A DNA stretch of 64,000 bases from Actinomadura barringtoniae (GTDB lineage: Bacteria > Actinomycetota > Actinomycetes > Streptosporangiales > Streptosporangiaceae). Position 1 is the stretch's first letter, and the number at the start of each line of letters is the position of its first letter. This document shows, piece after piece, positions 47,378 through 56,846 of this stretch. The notes under the pieces were generated by a model. That model saw only the letters and a program-made list of their open reading frames with translations, did no database searches and had not been told where the DNA came from. Position numbers and translations under genes: made by a program. The DNA is taken from positions 186,001 to 250,000 of the forward strand of contig NZ_JAGEOJ010000012.1 of NCBI RefSeq assembly GCF_017573505.1, written 5' to 3'.

Positions 47378-49157
47378 GCAGTGCGTTCAGGAATGGCTCG
47401 TGGCTGTTCATGAACTCCCAGTTGAAGTAGCGGTCCCAGTTGATGGACCACGTCATCAGGCCGCGGATGGCGGGTGAGGTGCCGCCGCGGAGCGTGTAGC
47501 CGCCGCAGTCCTGGCCCTTGGCCAGGCAGTTGAGCGCCTGCTGCACCTGGGCGGGCGAGGTGTAGCCGTTCCCCGCGCTGGTGGCGGCGGGCAGCCCGAA
47601 CGCGATCTGGTCGGCACGCAGCCCCGGGAAACGGTGGCCGGTGCCGGCGACCGTGAAGCCCGCCTTCACCATGTCGGTCATCGCGATGTGGAAGTCCGCG
47701 TTGCCGACGTTGTGCCACTGCTCGTCCAGGCCTGTCACGGGACCGGAGTTGTAGTCCTGGACGTGCAGGACCGTGAGCGCGTCGCGAAGGGCGTGGATGA
47801 CGGGCAGGTAGGCGCCGGTGCGGTTGTCACCGCCGCCCGCGCCGCCATAGAACTTGTAGCCGACCTGAACGAAGAAGGTCTCCGGCGCCATGGTCAGCAC
47901 GAACTTGGACCCGTACTTGGCCTTGAGGGTCTTCAGCGCGGAGATGAGGTTGACGATGACCGGCGTCGTCGGGTTGGCGAAGTCGGTGTCGCCGGCGTCG
48001 AGGTAGAGGCTGTGGCCTTCGAAGTCGACGTCCAGGCCGTCCAGGCCGTACTTGTCGATGATGGCCGAGACCGAGCTGACGAACGTGTCGCGCGCGGCCG
48101 TGGTGGTGAGCTGCACCTGGCCGTTCTGGCCGCCGATGGAGATGAGGACCTTCTTGCCCTGTGCCTGCTTGGCGCGGATGGCGGCGATGAAGTCGGCGTC
48201 GCTCTCCACGTTCGGGCATTCCGACGCCGGGCAGCGGTTGAAGCGGACGTCGCCTGACGTGGGCGAGGTGGGCTCACCGAAGGCCAGGTCGATGATGTCC
48301 CACGCGGATGGCACGTCCGCCATGCGGATGTAGCCCGAACCGTTGGCGAAGCTGGCGTGCAGGTAGCCGATGAGGGCGTGCTTGGCCAGGCCGGTGTCGG
48401 TGCATCCGCCGGTGGTGCCGGTGACCGAGTCCGACTTGGGCGACTCCCCCGCGCTGTTGTACGCGGCGACCGTGTAGGTGTGCGTCGTGCAGGGAGTAAG
48501 GCCGCCGATCGTGGCCGACGTGCCTGTGGAGGTGGCGACGGCCGTGTTGCCCTCGTACACGCGGTAGCCGGTAACGGTCCCGGTGGGGGCGGTCCAGGAG
48601 AGGGCCATCGAGTTGCTGGTCACCGCGCCGAGTTGCGGTGCGGTCGGGGCGGCGGGCGCTCCGTCGCCGGGCGGGGTGCCACCGGGCCCGTCCAGTTCCA
48701 CGTCATCGGCGTTGTAGGTGCCCGTTCCGTACCAGCCGTGCAGGAAGATCTGCGCCGACGTCTGGCTCGCGGTGGTCGTGAAGCTGACGCTGAGCTTGGT
48801 GTACGAGGTGGCCGAGGGCGTCCAGGTGGAGGCTCCGCCCGTTACGCCGAGGTAGACGTAGCTGCCGCGTACCCACGCCGAGAGCGTGTAGGCGGTGTTC
48901 GCCTTGACCGCGACCGTCTGCGTGCACTGCGCGGTGTCGGATCCGGAGGCTGCCCCTGCGAGGGCATACGACCCGGAGTGCACAGGGGTGGAGACCACCG
49001 ATCCGGTGCCACCCGAGCACGCCCAGTTGGAGAGCGAGCCGGTCTCGAAACCGCTGTTGGAGAGGATGTTGGCGGCGAAGGCGGCCGGGGCCTGCGTGGC
49101 GTTCAGGCCGATGGTCACCAGGAGCGCGGCCATCAGGGCGGCGAGGTATTTCTTCAT
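47373..49157 (-). CDS. Secreted GH18 chitinase with N-terminal CBM and FnIII
   Basis: A 594-residue secreted chitinase. Signal peptide to about residue 29, then a carbohydrate-binding beta-sandwich (NILSNSGFETGSLSNWACSG, residues ~30-158), a fibronectin III domain (~170-250; SMALSWTAPTGTVTGYRVYE) and the GH18 barrel from ~258. The catalytic DxxDxDxE motif is LDGLDVDFEG with proton donor Glu380. KVLISIGGQNG is the barrel strand SxGG. It hydrolyses chitin outside the cell. Middle gene of the operon, 10 bp after the upstream chitinase stop. Confidence 0.95.
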   Translation of the reverse strand: MKKYLAALMAALLVTIGLNATQAPAAFAANILSNSGFETGSLSNWACSGGTGSVVSTPVHSGSYALAGAASGSDTAQCTQTVAVKANTAYTLSAWVRGSYVYLGVTGGASTWTPSATSYTKLSVSFTTTASQTSAQIFLHGWYGTGTYNADDVELDGPGGTPPGDGAPAAPTAPQLGAVTSNSMALSWTAPTGTVTGYRVYEGNTAVATSTGTSATIGGLTPCTTHTYTVAAYNSAGESPKSDSVTGTTGGCTDTGLAKHALIGYLHASFANGSGYIRMADVPSAWDIIDLAFGEPTSPTSGDVRFNRCPASECPNVESDADFIAAIRAKQAQGKKVLISIGGQNGQVQLTTTAARDTFVSSVSAIIDKYGLDGLDVDFEGHSLYLDAGDTDFANPTTPVIVNLISALKTLKAKYGSKFVLTMAPETFFVQVGYKFYGGAGGGDNRTGAYLPVIHALRDALTVLHVQDYNSGPVTGLDEQWHNVGNADFHIAMTDMVKAGFTVAGTGHRFPGLRADQIAFGLPAATSAGNGYTSPAQVQQALNCLAKGQDCGGYTLRGGTSPAIRGLMTWSINWDRYFNWEFMNSHEPFLNALP

Positions 49158-49167
49158 CGTCGGCGTC

Positions 49168-50748
49168 CTACGGCAGGGTGTCGAGGTGCGGGCGGACGGT
49201 CTTGGCGAAGCCGTTGCCGTTGGTGACGTCCCAGTTCACCGACCAGGTCATCGCGCCGCGGATGTCGGGATAGGTGTGCGGCGGTTTGAACGATCCGCAG
49301 TTGGTCGCCTTGGCCAGGCAGTCCAGGGCGTTGTTCACCGTGGAGGGTGACACCACCCCGCCCCCTGCCGCGCCGGAGCCGGCGGGGAGGCCGAGGGACA
49401 CCTGGTCCGCGCGCAGGCCGTTCTCCAGCTGAATGCAGGCAAGAGCGGTGATGAAGTCTTCGGTTCCCTGGGAGTAGACCTTCTGGTCGCAGCCGAGCAT
49501 CGAGCCGGAGTTGTAGTACTGCATGTGGACGACCGTGAGGATGTCCTTGATGTTCAGGGCCAGCTGGAAGTAGCTCCCGCCCGTGGACTGCATGTCGATG
49601 GTCTGCGGCGCCATCGTGACGATGAGGTTCGCGCCCGCCTTGGTGCGCAGCGAGTGAAGGGCCTGACCCATGTAGGTGGCGTTGAGGCCGTTCTCCAGGT
49701 CGATGTCCACGCCGTCGAAGCCGTAGCTCTGCATCAGGGAGTAGACGCTGTCGGCGAAGGCGTTCGCGGACGAGGAGTCACTTACCTGGACGGCGCCGTT
49801 CTGGCCGCCTACCGAGAGGATGACCTTCTTGCCGCGGCTGTGAAGTGTCTGCACGTCCGCCTTGAACTGCGCGTCGGTGTAACCGCCCAGCGAACTGGAA
49901 AGGCCCGGGTCCACGGCGAAGGTGACCTGCCCGCGCGTGGTCGTCGCCTCTCCGAAGGCCACCGCGACGAGGTCGTACTCAGAGGGAACGTCCGCGAGCT
50001 TCAGTTCCGCGGCCGCGTTGGCGAAGTCGTGCCAGTACCCGGTGAGGAAGTGCTTGGGCAGGGGCCCGCCCGTCGTGCACCCACCCGTAGTACCGCTGAC
50101 CTCTGCGCTGGCTGCCGACTCCCCTGCCGAGTTGTACGCCTTGACCGTGTAGCTATGGGAGGTGCAGGCCGCGAGCCCTGAGAGAGTCGCACTCGTGGAC
50201 GTCGTCGTCGCCCGTACGGTCGTCCCCTCATACACGCGATAGCCGGTGACGGTCCCACTGGAAGCGGTCCACGTGAGCGTGAGCGAAGAATCGCTGCGCC
50301 CGCTGACGCTCGGAGGGCCCGGCGTACCGGGTGCCCCTGGCGTGCCGGGCCCACTGTCACCCGTGCAGGCCGCGCCGTTGATCGTGCAGTTCTGCGGGGC
50401 ACCCGAGCCGCTCGCCACGAAGCCGAACGACACCGACGCCCCGGCCGCCACGGTCCCGTTGTATTCGCGGTTCTTGAACGTCACATGCTGTCCGGAGCTG
50501 GTGAGCAGCGAGTCCCAGTAGGTGCCGACGCTCGTTCCCGCGGGGACGTCGGCGTCCACCTTCCACGAGCTGATGGCGGCGCTCGTGCCATTGGTGATCG
50601 TGTACTTGCCCTCATAGCCGGAGCCCCAGTCGGAGGACTTGGTGAACGTCGCGGTCACCGCCCCGGCGGCGAGCGCCTGCAACGGCACCAGCAGCGCGAG
50701 GAGCAGAGCGGAAAGGCCGAGGAACACGGCTCGGCGCACGAAGCGCAT
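49168..50748 (-). CDS. Secreted GH18 chitinase with CBM2 and FnIII
   Basis: A 526-residue secreted chitinase. The signal peptide ends around residue 28 (LALLVPLQALAAG). CBM2 follows (TATFTKSSDWGSGYEGKYTI and WKVDADVPAGTSVGTYWDS, FKNREYNGTVAAGASVSFGF), then a Gly-Pro linker, an FnIII domain (SLTLTWTASSGTVTGYRVYE), and GH18 with KVILSVGGQNG and DGVDIDLENG (Glu352). The FnIII text resembles that of the next chitinase, pointing to a shared ancestor. ATG 50748 follows GGAG. First gene of the operon. Confidence 0.95.
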   Translation of the reverse strand: MRFVRRAVFLGLSALLLALLVPLQALAAGAVTATFTKSSDWGSGYEGKYTITNGTSAAISSWKVDADVPAGTSVGTYWDSLLTSSGQHVTFKNREYNGTVAAGASVSFGFVASGSGAPQNCTINGAACTGDSGPGTPGAPGTPGPPSVSGRSDSSLTLTWTASSGTVTGYRVYEGTTVRATTTSTSATLSGLAACTSHSYTVKAYNSAGESAASAEVSGTTGGCTTGGPLPKHFLTGYWHDFANAAAELKLADVPSEYDLVAVAFGEATTTRGQVTFAVDPGLSSSLGGYTDAQFKADVQTLHSRGKKVILSVGGQNGAVQVSDSSSANAFADSVYSLMQSYGFDGVDIDLENGLNATYMGQALHSLRTKAGANLIVTMAPQTIDMQSTGGSYFQLALNIKDILTVVHMQYYNSGSMLGCDQKVYSQGTEDFITALACIQLENGLRADQVSLGLPAGSGAAGGGVVSPSTVNNALDCLAKATNCGSFKPPHTYPDIRGAMTWSVNWDVTNGNGFAKTVRPHLDTLP

Positions 50749-51457
50749 GGTCACTCCAGAGTCGGACGAAGGGAACAGCGGCCAATCCCCCGACCCCGAG
50801 ACGAAGCACGTGCGCGATCACATTGGATAAGAAGGTTTCCTATAAATTTGAATGAACGGTAACCCCGCCGTCGGCGACCGGACAAGCCCCTTGCCGCCAC
50901 CGCCGAAAAGCCCAGGAACCGCCCCCGCCAACCACCCCAGGTAGCGGACCAAGCCAGCTGGACGACCTTGAAAATCGGCACCCCTTGCCCACGGATCACC
51001 GCTTCGCCTGGCAGTACTTGTCACTTCCGCAGACCAGCCGCCGCGGGCTCCCCACCCCTCGCGTCCGAAGGGCTTCAGATTCCGAAGGATGGGATTTGCG
51101 CCACAGCGGTAGACACACTTCTACCGGTGGATGGATCTCAACCGCGTGACCGTTCGGCCCGGGGCCGAAAAGAGCCGGCGGCCGGTCTCCGTCGCCCCCG
51201 ACCCGAGCGCACCGCCCTTACCTTGAAGGGCGTCCGGACCGCTCTGCCTTACCCGGAGAAATGGACCGGTCGGATGGTCGTGGCGCCGCTGCGCGAGCCG
51301 TAAGCCGGACGGTCCGAAATCGAAGAGACCCTTGCCCGCTACGCGGGTCGCCGTTAGGGCCGCAACACCTGGGCCACAAAGTCCCCCGAAACCTCCTTCA
51401 CGACGCTCCGAATGGGGACAATGGCCCTCTGAAACCCCGGGCTTCGAAGGAGACCAG
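50749..51457. other. Large non-coding region with chitin-operon promoter
   Basis: About 700 bp between the chitinase operon and the kinase gene. No frame here has convincing composition. The 80 bp next to the chitinase start are AT-rich (CAAATTTATAGG, CTTCTTATCC on minus), the likely promoter. No DasR-like TGGTCTAGACCA site was found. Confidence 0.5.
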
Positions 51458-52903
51458 ATGGGATCGCGGCACGCCCCCGTGCAGCCGCTGTCCCGGAACG
51501 ACCCGTCACGCATCGGCGCGTACACGCTCCTCGGCAGGCTCGGCGCCGGTGCGATGGGACGGGTGTATCTGGGCAGATCCGCCGCGGGCCGCCTCGTCGC
51601 GGTCAAGACGATCAGGAGCGAGCTCGCCGGCGAAGGAGACTTCCGGGCCCGCTTCCGCCATGAGATCGACGCGGCCCGCCGGGTCAGCGGAGCGTTCACG
51701 GCCGCCGTCATCGAGGCCGATCCCGACGCGGAGGTCCCGTGGCTGGCGACCTCCTACGTCGCCGCTCCGTCCCTCGACCTCCTGGTCAAGTCCTGCGGCC
51801 CGCTGCCGCCCGCCGCCGTACGCTGGCTCGCCGCCGGGTGCGCCGAGGCCCTCGAGTCGATCCACCGCACCGGTCTCCTGCACCGCGACCTCAAACCCTC
51901 GAACGTCCTGGTCTCGGCCGACGGCCTGCGCGTCATCGACTTCGGCGTGGCCCGTGCCGCCGAACGCAGCACCCTCACCGCCACCCGCCAAGCCGTGGGC
52001 ACCCCCGCCTACATGGCCCCCGAACAAGCCCGCAACGCCCGCAAGACCGTCCAGGCCAGCGACATCTTCTCCCTGGGCAGCACGCTCCTTTACGCCGCCA
52101 CGGGCCACCCTCCCTACAAGGGCGACTCGGTCACCGAGATCCTCACCCGCCTGGCCACCGAGCCGCCCGACCTCACAGATCTCCCCGAAGCGCTCCACGA
52201 GGTCGTGACGCACTGCCTGGCTCGCGACCCGGCCGACCGTCCCACCGCGGCAACGCTCCTGGACACCCTGGGAAGCTCCTCCCCCTCGATGTCCCCCGCC
52301 CATCTCCCCGACTGCGCGCTGGAACTGATCGAGGAACACCGCCAGTGGCCCCGTTCGACCTCGCCCGAAGACCCCACCTTCGCCTCCGCGACCTCAACCC
52401 CTGAGATACGCGAACCCGCCCCCACCCAGGAGCCGCAGAAACAGCGAGCCCCTCACCTGCCGACCCTCCTGGCAGCCGCCATCGCCGTCGCCATGCTGCT
52501 CATCGGCGGAACCGCAGGCGCCCTGATCTTCCACCAGTCCAGCTCCAGCACGAATCCCCCACGAGGCGGTCCCCCCGCCGAACCCGATGCTCCCCTGTCA
52601 GGAGCCGCCCAGCGACCGGACGGCAATCCGCGCATATTGCTCAACCAGCCGCTGGGCGACGGAAACACGGTCTTCGTGGTGCACGGCCGAGGCTGGCCCC
52701 CCGGCGCCCAGATCACCATCCGGCTCGACAAGAGACCACCGTCCCCCAGCAAACCCACCGTCGACGCCCGCGGCACCTGGAACTACGCCATCAACCAGAG
52801 CCACGAGTTCATCGCCGGCAAGCTGCCCCCGGGCGTCCACGAGGTAACGGCATCCTCAAACGGGACCGTCACCCACACACGATTCACCGTGAACAACCTC
52901 TAG
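51458..52903 (+). CDS. Membrane Ser/Thr protein kinase (PknB type)
   Basis: A 481-residue kinase with a single transmembrane segment. The Gly-rich loop is LGRLGAGAMGRVYLG, ATP lysine Lys50 (VAVKTIRSE), catalytic HRDLKPSN at 142-149 (Asp144), DFG 161-163, and activation loop VGTPAYMAPEQAR. Juxtamembrane Pro/Gln-rich segment, helix ~335-358, then an external domain of about 120 residues (HGRGWPPGAQITIRLDKRPP and HEVTASSNGTVTHTRF, a Big/Ig-like strand pattern). No PASTA repeats. ATG 51458 with GAAGGAGA. Convergent with the FHA protein. Confidence 0.93.
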   Translation: MGSRHAPVQPLSRNDPSRIGAYTLLGRLGAGAMGRVYLGRSAAGRLVAVKTIRSELAGEGDFRARFRHEIDAARRVSGAFTAAVIEADPDAEVPWLATSYVAAPSLDLLVKSCGPLPPAAVRWLAAGCAEALESIHRTGLLHRDLKPSNVLVSADGLRVIDFGVARAAERSTLTATRQAVGTPAYMAPEQARNARKTVQASDIFSLGSTLLYAATGHPPYKGDSVTEILTRLATEPPDLTDLPEALHEVVTHCLARDPADRPTAATLLDTLGSSSPSMSPAHLPDCALELIEEHRQWPRSTSPEDPTFASATSTPEIREPAPTQEPQKQRAPHLPTLLAAAIAVAMLLIGGTAGALIFHQSSSSTNPPRGGPPAEPDAPLSGAAQRPDGNPRILLNQPLGDGNTVFVVHGRGWPPGAQITIRLDKRPPSPSKPTVDARGTWNYAINQSHEFIAGKLPPGVHEVTASSNGTVTHTRFTVNNL

Positions 52904-53694
52904 GACCGATCCCACCAAAGGTCTTCCTGCCGAGAACACCACGAAGGGTCGTCCAGCTTCGCGAGATCCCCCGCCGTGATGACGGCGTGGTCGATCAACG
53001 CCCCCACCACGACCTCATCGGACAAACGCGTCCCCGGCCGCGAAAGCCCCCGCGAAGCGATCTTCCTGCGAAGCACCCTCAGGTGCTCCCCCACCCGCGC
53101 CGCGATCCGCTCCCTGAACGCAGGGTCCTTGTCGAACCGCTCCAGCTCATGGTGCGCCTCGGTGACCGACAACGCTCCCCGCGCGATCTCCGGCACCCTC
53201 GGCAGAGGCGTGGACCGCCCCGGGTCCAACAGCCAAGGCCGGCACCAGAGCAACGCCACCAGAAACAGCTTCGTCTTCGGATCCAGATAAAGAGGCCTCA
53301 ACGTGGCCTCCTCATCCGATGCACCCCTCTGCCCAGGCACGCTCCACGCCCCCTGACTGACTTCCACCCGTACCGCCTGCCCCTCGTCGAGCATCGCCCG
53401 CGACCCCACCAGCAGGACCCCAGCCCTGGTGAACCAACCCCCCATCGGCTCACTGCGCCCCTCCAGCGGAGGCAGCCGCACCTGATACCCATCGGTCTCG
53501 ACGTACAACGCGTGCGTCCCGCTCAGATTGGCGACCCAAGCGCCCCCGGGGACTCCCACGACCACCCCCGCGCGCCGCGAGAGTCCCCGGTCAGCGGCGA
53601 TGACGAGATCGACATCCGCCCCCCGCCCGAACTCCAACCGCCCGCCCTCCGGCACTTCCACCACTTCGCCGGAAGGTGCGGTCACCTGCGTCAT
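52900..53694 (-). CDS. FHA domain protein
   Basis: A 264-residue protein whose N-terminal ~100 residues are FHA-like: GGRLEFGRGADVDLVIAADR followed by GLSRRAG and WVANLSGTHALYVET, which give the Gly-Arg, Ser-Arg-Arg and Asn-x-Ser-Gly positions that bind phosphothreonine. The C-terminal half is helical (ARVGEHLRVLRRKIASRGLS). It meets the Ser/Thr kinase tail-to-tail with a 4-bp overlap, so it is a possible reader of that kinase's targets. ATG 53694. Confidence 0.82.
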   Translation of the reverse strand: MTQVTAPSGEVVEVPEGGRLEFGRGADVDLVIAADRGLSRRAGVVVGVPGGAWVANLSGTHALYVETDGYQVRLPPLEGRSEPMGGWFTRAGVLLVGSRAMLDEGQAVRVEVSQGAWSVPGQRGASDEEATLRPLYLDPKTKLFLVALLWCRPWLLDPGRSTPLPRVPEIARGALSVTEAHHELERFDKDPAFRERIAARVGEHLRVLRRKIASRGLSRPGTRLSDEVVVGALIDHAVITAGDLAKLDDPSWCSRQEDLWWDRS

Positions 53695-53981
53695 ATCGCC
53701 CACAGTCACGGAGTCTAGAACCGCCCCACATGCCCCACCATCCCGGAATTCAGGGATACCCAAGGCCCCCGATCCAAGCTTTCCTGGACCTCTCCCGAGG
53801 AACCATTCAAGGCGCCGATCTCGTCCAGCCCTATCGGGGGTGGCCTGGAAAGACCGGCTCCCGCCGGGCCCGGTCCGGGGCACCACCAGGAGGCCCCCGG
53901 CACCGGCCCGGCAAAGAGACCAGTCCCTCGACCGGAAAGCCCGACGTGCCTCCAGACCAAGCGGACGAAGAACTTCTGGCG

Positions 53982-54134
53982 ATGACCATGATGACCATCT
54001 GGTCCCTCAGAACCGGCCGGCCCGTCCCCGGCTTCCCACCCAGCCGCCTGACCGAAGAAGAGCTCATCACCTTCTGGTCCGACGACGCCCTCCAGGCCAC
54101 CCACAACGGCCGATCCCACTCGCTCGACCGTTGA
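53982..54134 (+). CDS. Possible small protein
   Basis: A 50-residue frame beginning MTMMTIWSLRTGRPVPGFPP and continuing SRLTEEELITFWSDDALQAT. The Trp-rich text and LTEEELI helix are not typical of a shadow frame. The frame is open from 53676, and ATG 53730 is an alternative that would add 84 low-complexity residues. No clear site supports either start. The rest of 53695-54279 holds nothing recognised. Confidence 0.35.
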   Translation: MTMMTIWSLRTGRPVPGFPPSRLTEEELITFWSDDALQATHNGRSHSLDR

Positions 54135-54279
54135 TCATCAGTGGGCTGATCGCTCTGAACGACATCGGCGTGCCCGCATCAGGCCAGTATCAACGCTCTG
54201 TAAACGCGCCGTCGCACCCGGCCGTCCCCAGAGTGACATCACCGATAGTCCTTGTCGTGGCCGATGAAAGCGGGACGCG

Positions 54280-56730
54280 ATGACCGCCCAAGAAGACCAA
54301 CACCAGCCCTATGTCGGCACCGGCATCGACGCGGCCGCGGCCAATCGGCTCGTCCGTCTGCTGGGCCTGTTCTGCCGCGGCGACGAGTCCGTTCTGGCCG
54401 TCGCCACCACTGTCAAAGCTCTGCCGACACTCACGCACGTCGCGCTCACCGATCACCGGCTGGTCGGTTTCTCGGAACCTGACCTGGCCAAGGAGGGCTT
54501 CCGGCAAGAGCTCGCAATCAGCGACGTCGCCGCAGTGGACACTCGGAAGTCGTACCAGCAGCGCTGGTTCCTGGCCTTGACCACGAGCGCGGGGGAGGAG
54601 ACCGATTTCGGTGACATCCACGAGCACGACATCTCCCTCGTCGTCGACCTGCTCCGAGCCCTCACCACCCCACCGGCTGAGCCGAGCGGGTCCAACGCGC
54701 CTCGGCCCGTACCCGCACCGGAGTTCGCCGCGCCACAGCCGGTCGCCTCGCCGCCTCCCTTCACGGCCCTGGCTCCCTCGCTACCGGCCCAGCCTCCCGG
54801 CACGGCCTGGCAGTACAACCCGCCACCGACCTGGCCGATGCCACCTGCCGGATGGGCTCCCCCATTCGGATGGCAGCCGGATCCTTCTTGGCCACCCGCA
54901 CCGCCGAACTGGCAGTTCTGGCTCCCGACTCTGCCCGTCGTACCCACGCCCCCCACGCCGGTCGCACCAGTCGCACCGCCCGAGCCCGCCCCGGCCTCCC
55001 GGCACCGCCCCTATTTGGGGATCAAGGTCAAGCAGGGGAAGGCGGACAAGCTCCTCCAGATCGTGGAGCGCTACATCGATCCAGATGAGTCGATCTGTGT
55101 CCTGGTGACAGCGACCAAGATGCGCCCGCTGCTCTCACACCTGGCCATCACCGATCGCCGGATCCTCGCCTTCGCCACCGCCGACATCGACCGCGCCGGA
55201 GTGAGGCACCAGGCCGCTCTGGGTGAGATCAGCAACGTCGACATCCGCTCATCTTTTGCCCGCCGCGGCTACCTGGCCATCACCTTCCTCAACGGCACAG
55301 AGCTGGATTTCGGTGACCTTCAAGAGAACGACGCTCCCGTCGTTCTGCAGAACGCGGATCGACTCGCCTCCCGGGGACACAGCGCCTCCCCGCAGCCGGA
55401 GCCCGCTCCACCCGCTCCACTCGTTCCGCAGCCAGAGCCGACCCCACCCGCCCCACAGCCCGTCTCAGCCCATCTGTCCCAGAGCCACGCCACTGCGGAC
55501 AGGCGCCCGGTCTTCGGCGGCAAGAAGCATCGCATCGACGAACTCGAAGCCGAGAACGCCCACCTCCAAGAATGGGTGACGCGCCTGGGCGGCCTAGAGC
55601 CACGGCAGCTCACGGAGGAGATCGAGAGTCTCCGCGCGGATGCTGCCGCACTGCGGGACGAACTCAGCAAGAAGCGACGTGAGCTGGACGAGATCAGCAG
55701 CGGCATCGTCGAGACCCAGGACCTCGCACTGCTCCAGGAAGCCGGCATCTACGAGTACCAGCATCCACTCGCCGACACGGTCGCCTACAAGGCCAAGCTC
55801 GCGAGCATCAAGGATAAGATCAAATCAATGGCCCGTTCGGGCAAGGCCGTCGTCGGAGCCACCAACTGGACGGTCAATGGCTCGATCGCTCAGGGCAACA
55901 AGATGGTCCGTGACTTCTCCAAGCTGATGCTGCGCGCCTACAACGCCGAGGCTGACAACCTCGTCCGGACCATGCGTCCTTACAAGCTGGACTCAGCGAT
56001 CGAGCGGTTGGACAAGACCGCCCAGGCCATCGAGCGCCTCGGTAAGACGATGGACATCCGGGTGAGCACTGAATATCGGCGGATCCGCGTCCAGGAACTC
56101 AAGCTGACCGCCGACTACCTGGCCAAGACCGAAGAAGAGAAGGAGCGCGTGCGGGCCGAGCGCGAGCGCCAGCGCGAGGATGAGAAGGCACGTAAGGAGT
56201 TCGAGCGGGAGAAGGCGCGGCTGCTCAAGGAACGCGCCCATGTCGAGTCGGCCCTAGGCCGTCTGGAGAGCAACGGCGACCACGAGGGCGCCGCCCAGCT
56301 CCGCGACAAGCTCACCGAGGTCGACTCGGCGATCACCGACGTCGAGGGACGCGCCGCCAACACCCGCGCGGGCTACGTCTACGTGATCTCCAACATCGGT
56401 GCCTTCGGCGAGCGCATGGTCAAGATCGGCATGACGCGCCGCCTCGAGCCCATGGACCGCGTCCGCGAACTGGGCGACGCGTCGGTCCCCTTCCGGTTCG
56501 ACGTCCATGCTCTGATCTTCAGCGACGACGCCGTCGGGCTCGAGGCCAAGCTCCATCAAGCCTTCGCCGAGCAACGCGTCAACCAGGTGAATCTCCGCCG
56601 CGAGTTCTTCTACGCCACTCCGCCCGAAGTCCGCGAAACGCTGGAACGCCTCGCCGGCAACCACCTCCTCGAATACACCGAGACCCCCGAAGCTCTCGAA
56701 TGGCGCGCGAGCCGCTCATCCGGCAACTGA
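54280..56730 (+). CDS. GIY-YIG (T5orf172/MUG113-type) protein with DUF4041-like coiled coil and two PH-like domains
   Basis: An 816-residue protein. Residues 10-127 and 244-360 are two homologous PH-like domains: TLTHVALTDHRLVGFSEPDL versus LLSHLAITDRRILAFATADI, and ETDFGDIHEHD versus ELDFGDLQEND. They are joined and followed by Pro-rich linkers. A coiled coil (about 415-475, 575-690) and a DUF4041-like helical block lead to the C-terminal GIY-YIG domain at 698-790: GYVYVISNIG, VKIGMTRRLEPMDRVREL, and catalytic-type Glu755 in GLEAKLHQAF. Such proteins occur in prophages and defence regions. The nuclease would cut DNA or act at a membrane/lipid site via the PH domains (inference). Not coupled to the next gene (116-bp gap). 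Confidence 0.85.
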   Translation: MTAQEDQHQPYVGTGIDAAAANRLVRLLGLFCRGDESVLAVATTVKALPTLTHVALTDHRLVGFSEPDLAKEGFRQELAISDVAAVDTRKSYQQRWFLALTTSAGEETDFGDIHEHDISLVVDLLRALTTPPAEPSGSNAPRPVPAPEFAAPQPVASPPPFTALAPSLPAQPPGTAWQYNPPPTWPMPPAGWAPPFGWQPDPSWPPAPPNWQFWLPTLPVVPTPPTPVAPVAPPEPAPASRHRPYLGIKVKQGKADKLLQIVERYIDPDESICVLVTATKMRPLLSHLAITDRRILAFATADIDRAGVRHQAALGEISNVDIRSSFARRGYLAITFLNGTELDFGDLQENDAPVVLQNADRLASRGHSASPQPEPAPPAPLVPQPEPTPPAPQPVSAHLSQSHATADRRPVFGGKKHRIDELEAENAHLQEWVTRLGGLEPRQLTEEIESLRADAAALRDELSKKRRELDEISSGIVETQDLALLQEAGIYEYQHPLADTVAYKAKLASIKDKIKSMARSGKAVVGATNWTVNGSIAQGNKMVRDFSKLMLRAYNAEADNLVRTMRPYKLDSAIERLDKTAQAIERLGKTMDIRVSTEYRRIRVQELKLTADYLAKTEEEKERVRAERERQREDEKARKEFEREKARLLKERAHVESALGRLESNGDHEGAAQLRDKLTEVDSAITDVEGRAANTRAGYVYVISNIGAFGERMVKIGMTRRLEPMDRVRELGDASVPFRFDVHALIFSDDAVGLEAKLHQAFAEQRVNQVNLRREFFYATPPEVRETLERLAGNHLLEYTETPEALEWRASRSSGN

Positions 56731-56846
56731 TCCTAGGACGGCAGCTCCTCCTATCCGGGTAGTTAGGGCTCCTGGGATTTCTCACGGTTCGCGCTTCAAT
56801 GGAGGAACCCGGTTCCTGCCTACTGTGCGGAGGAAGGGAAGGCGGC

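Noticed and set aside
50749..51457. DasR-type operator upstream of the chitinase operon
   Set aside because: No TGGTCTAGACCA-like site was found.
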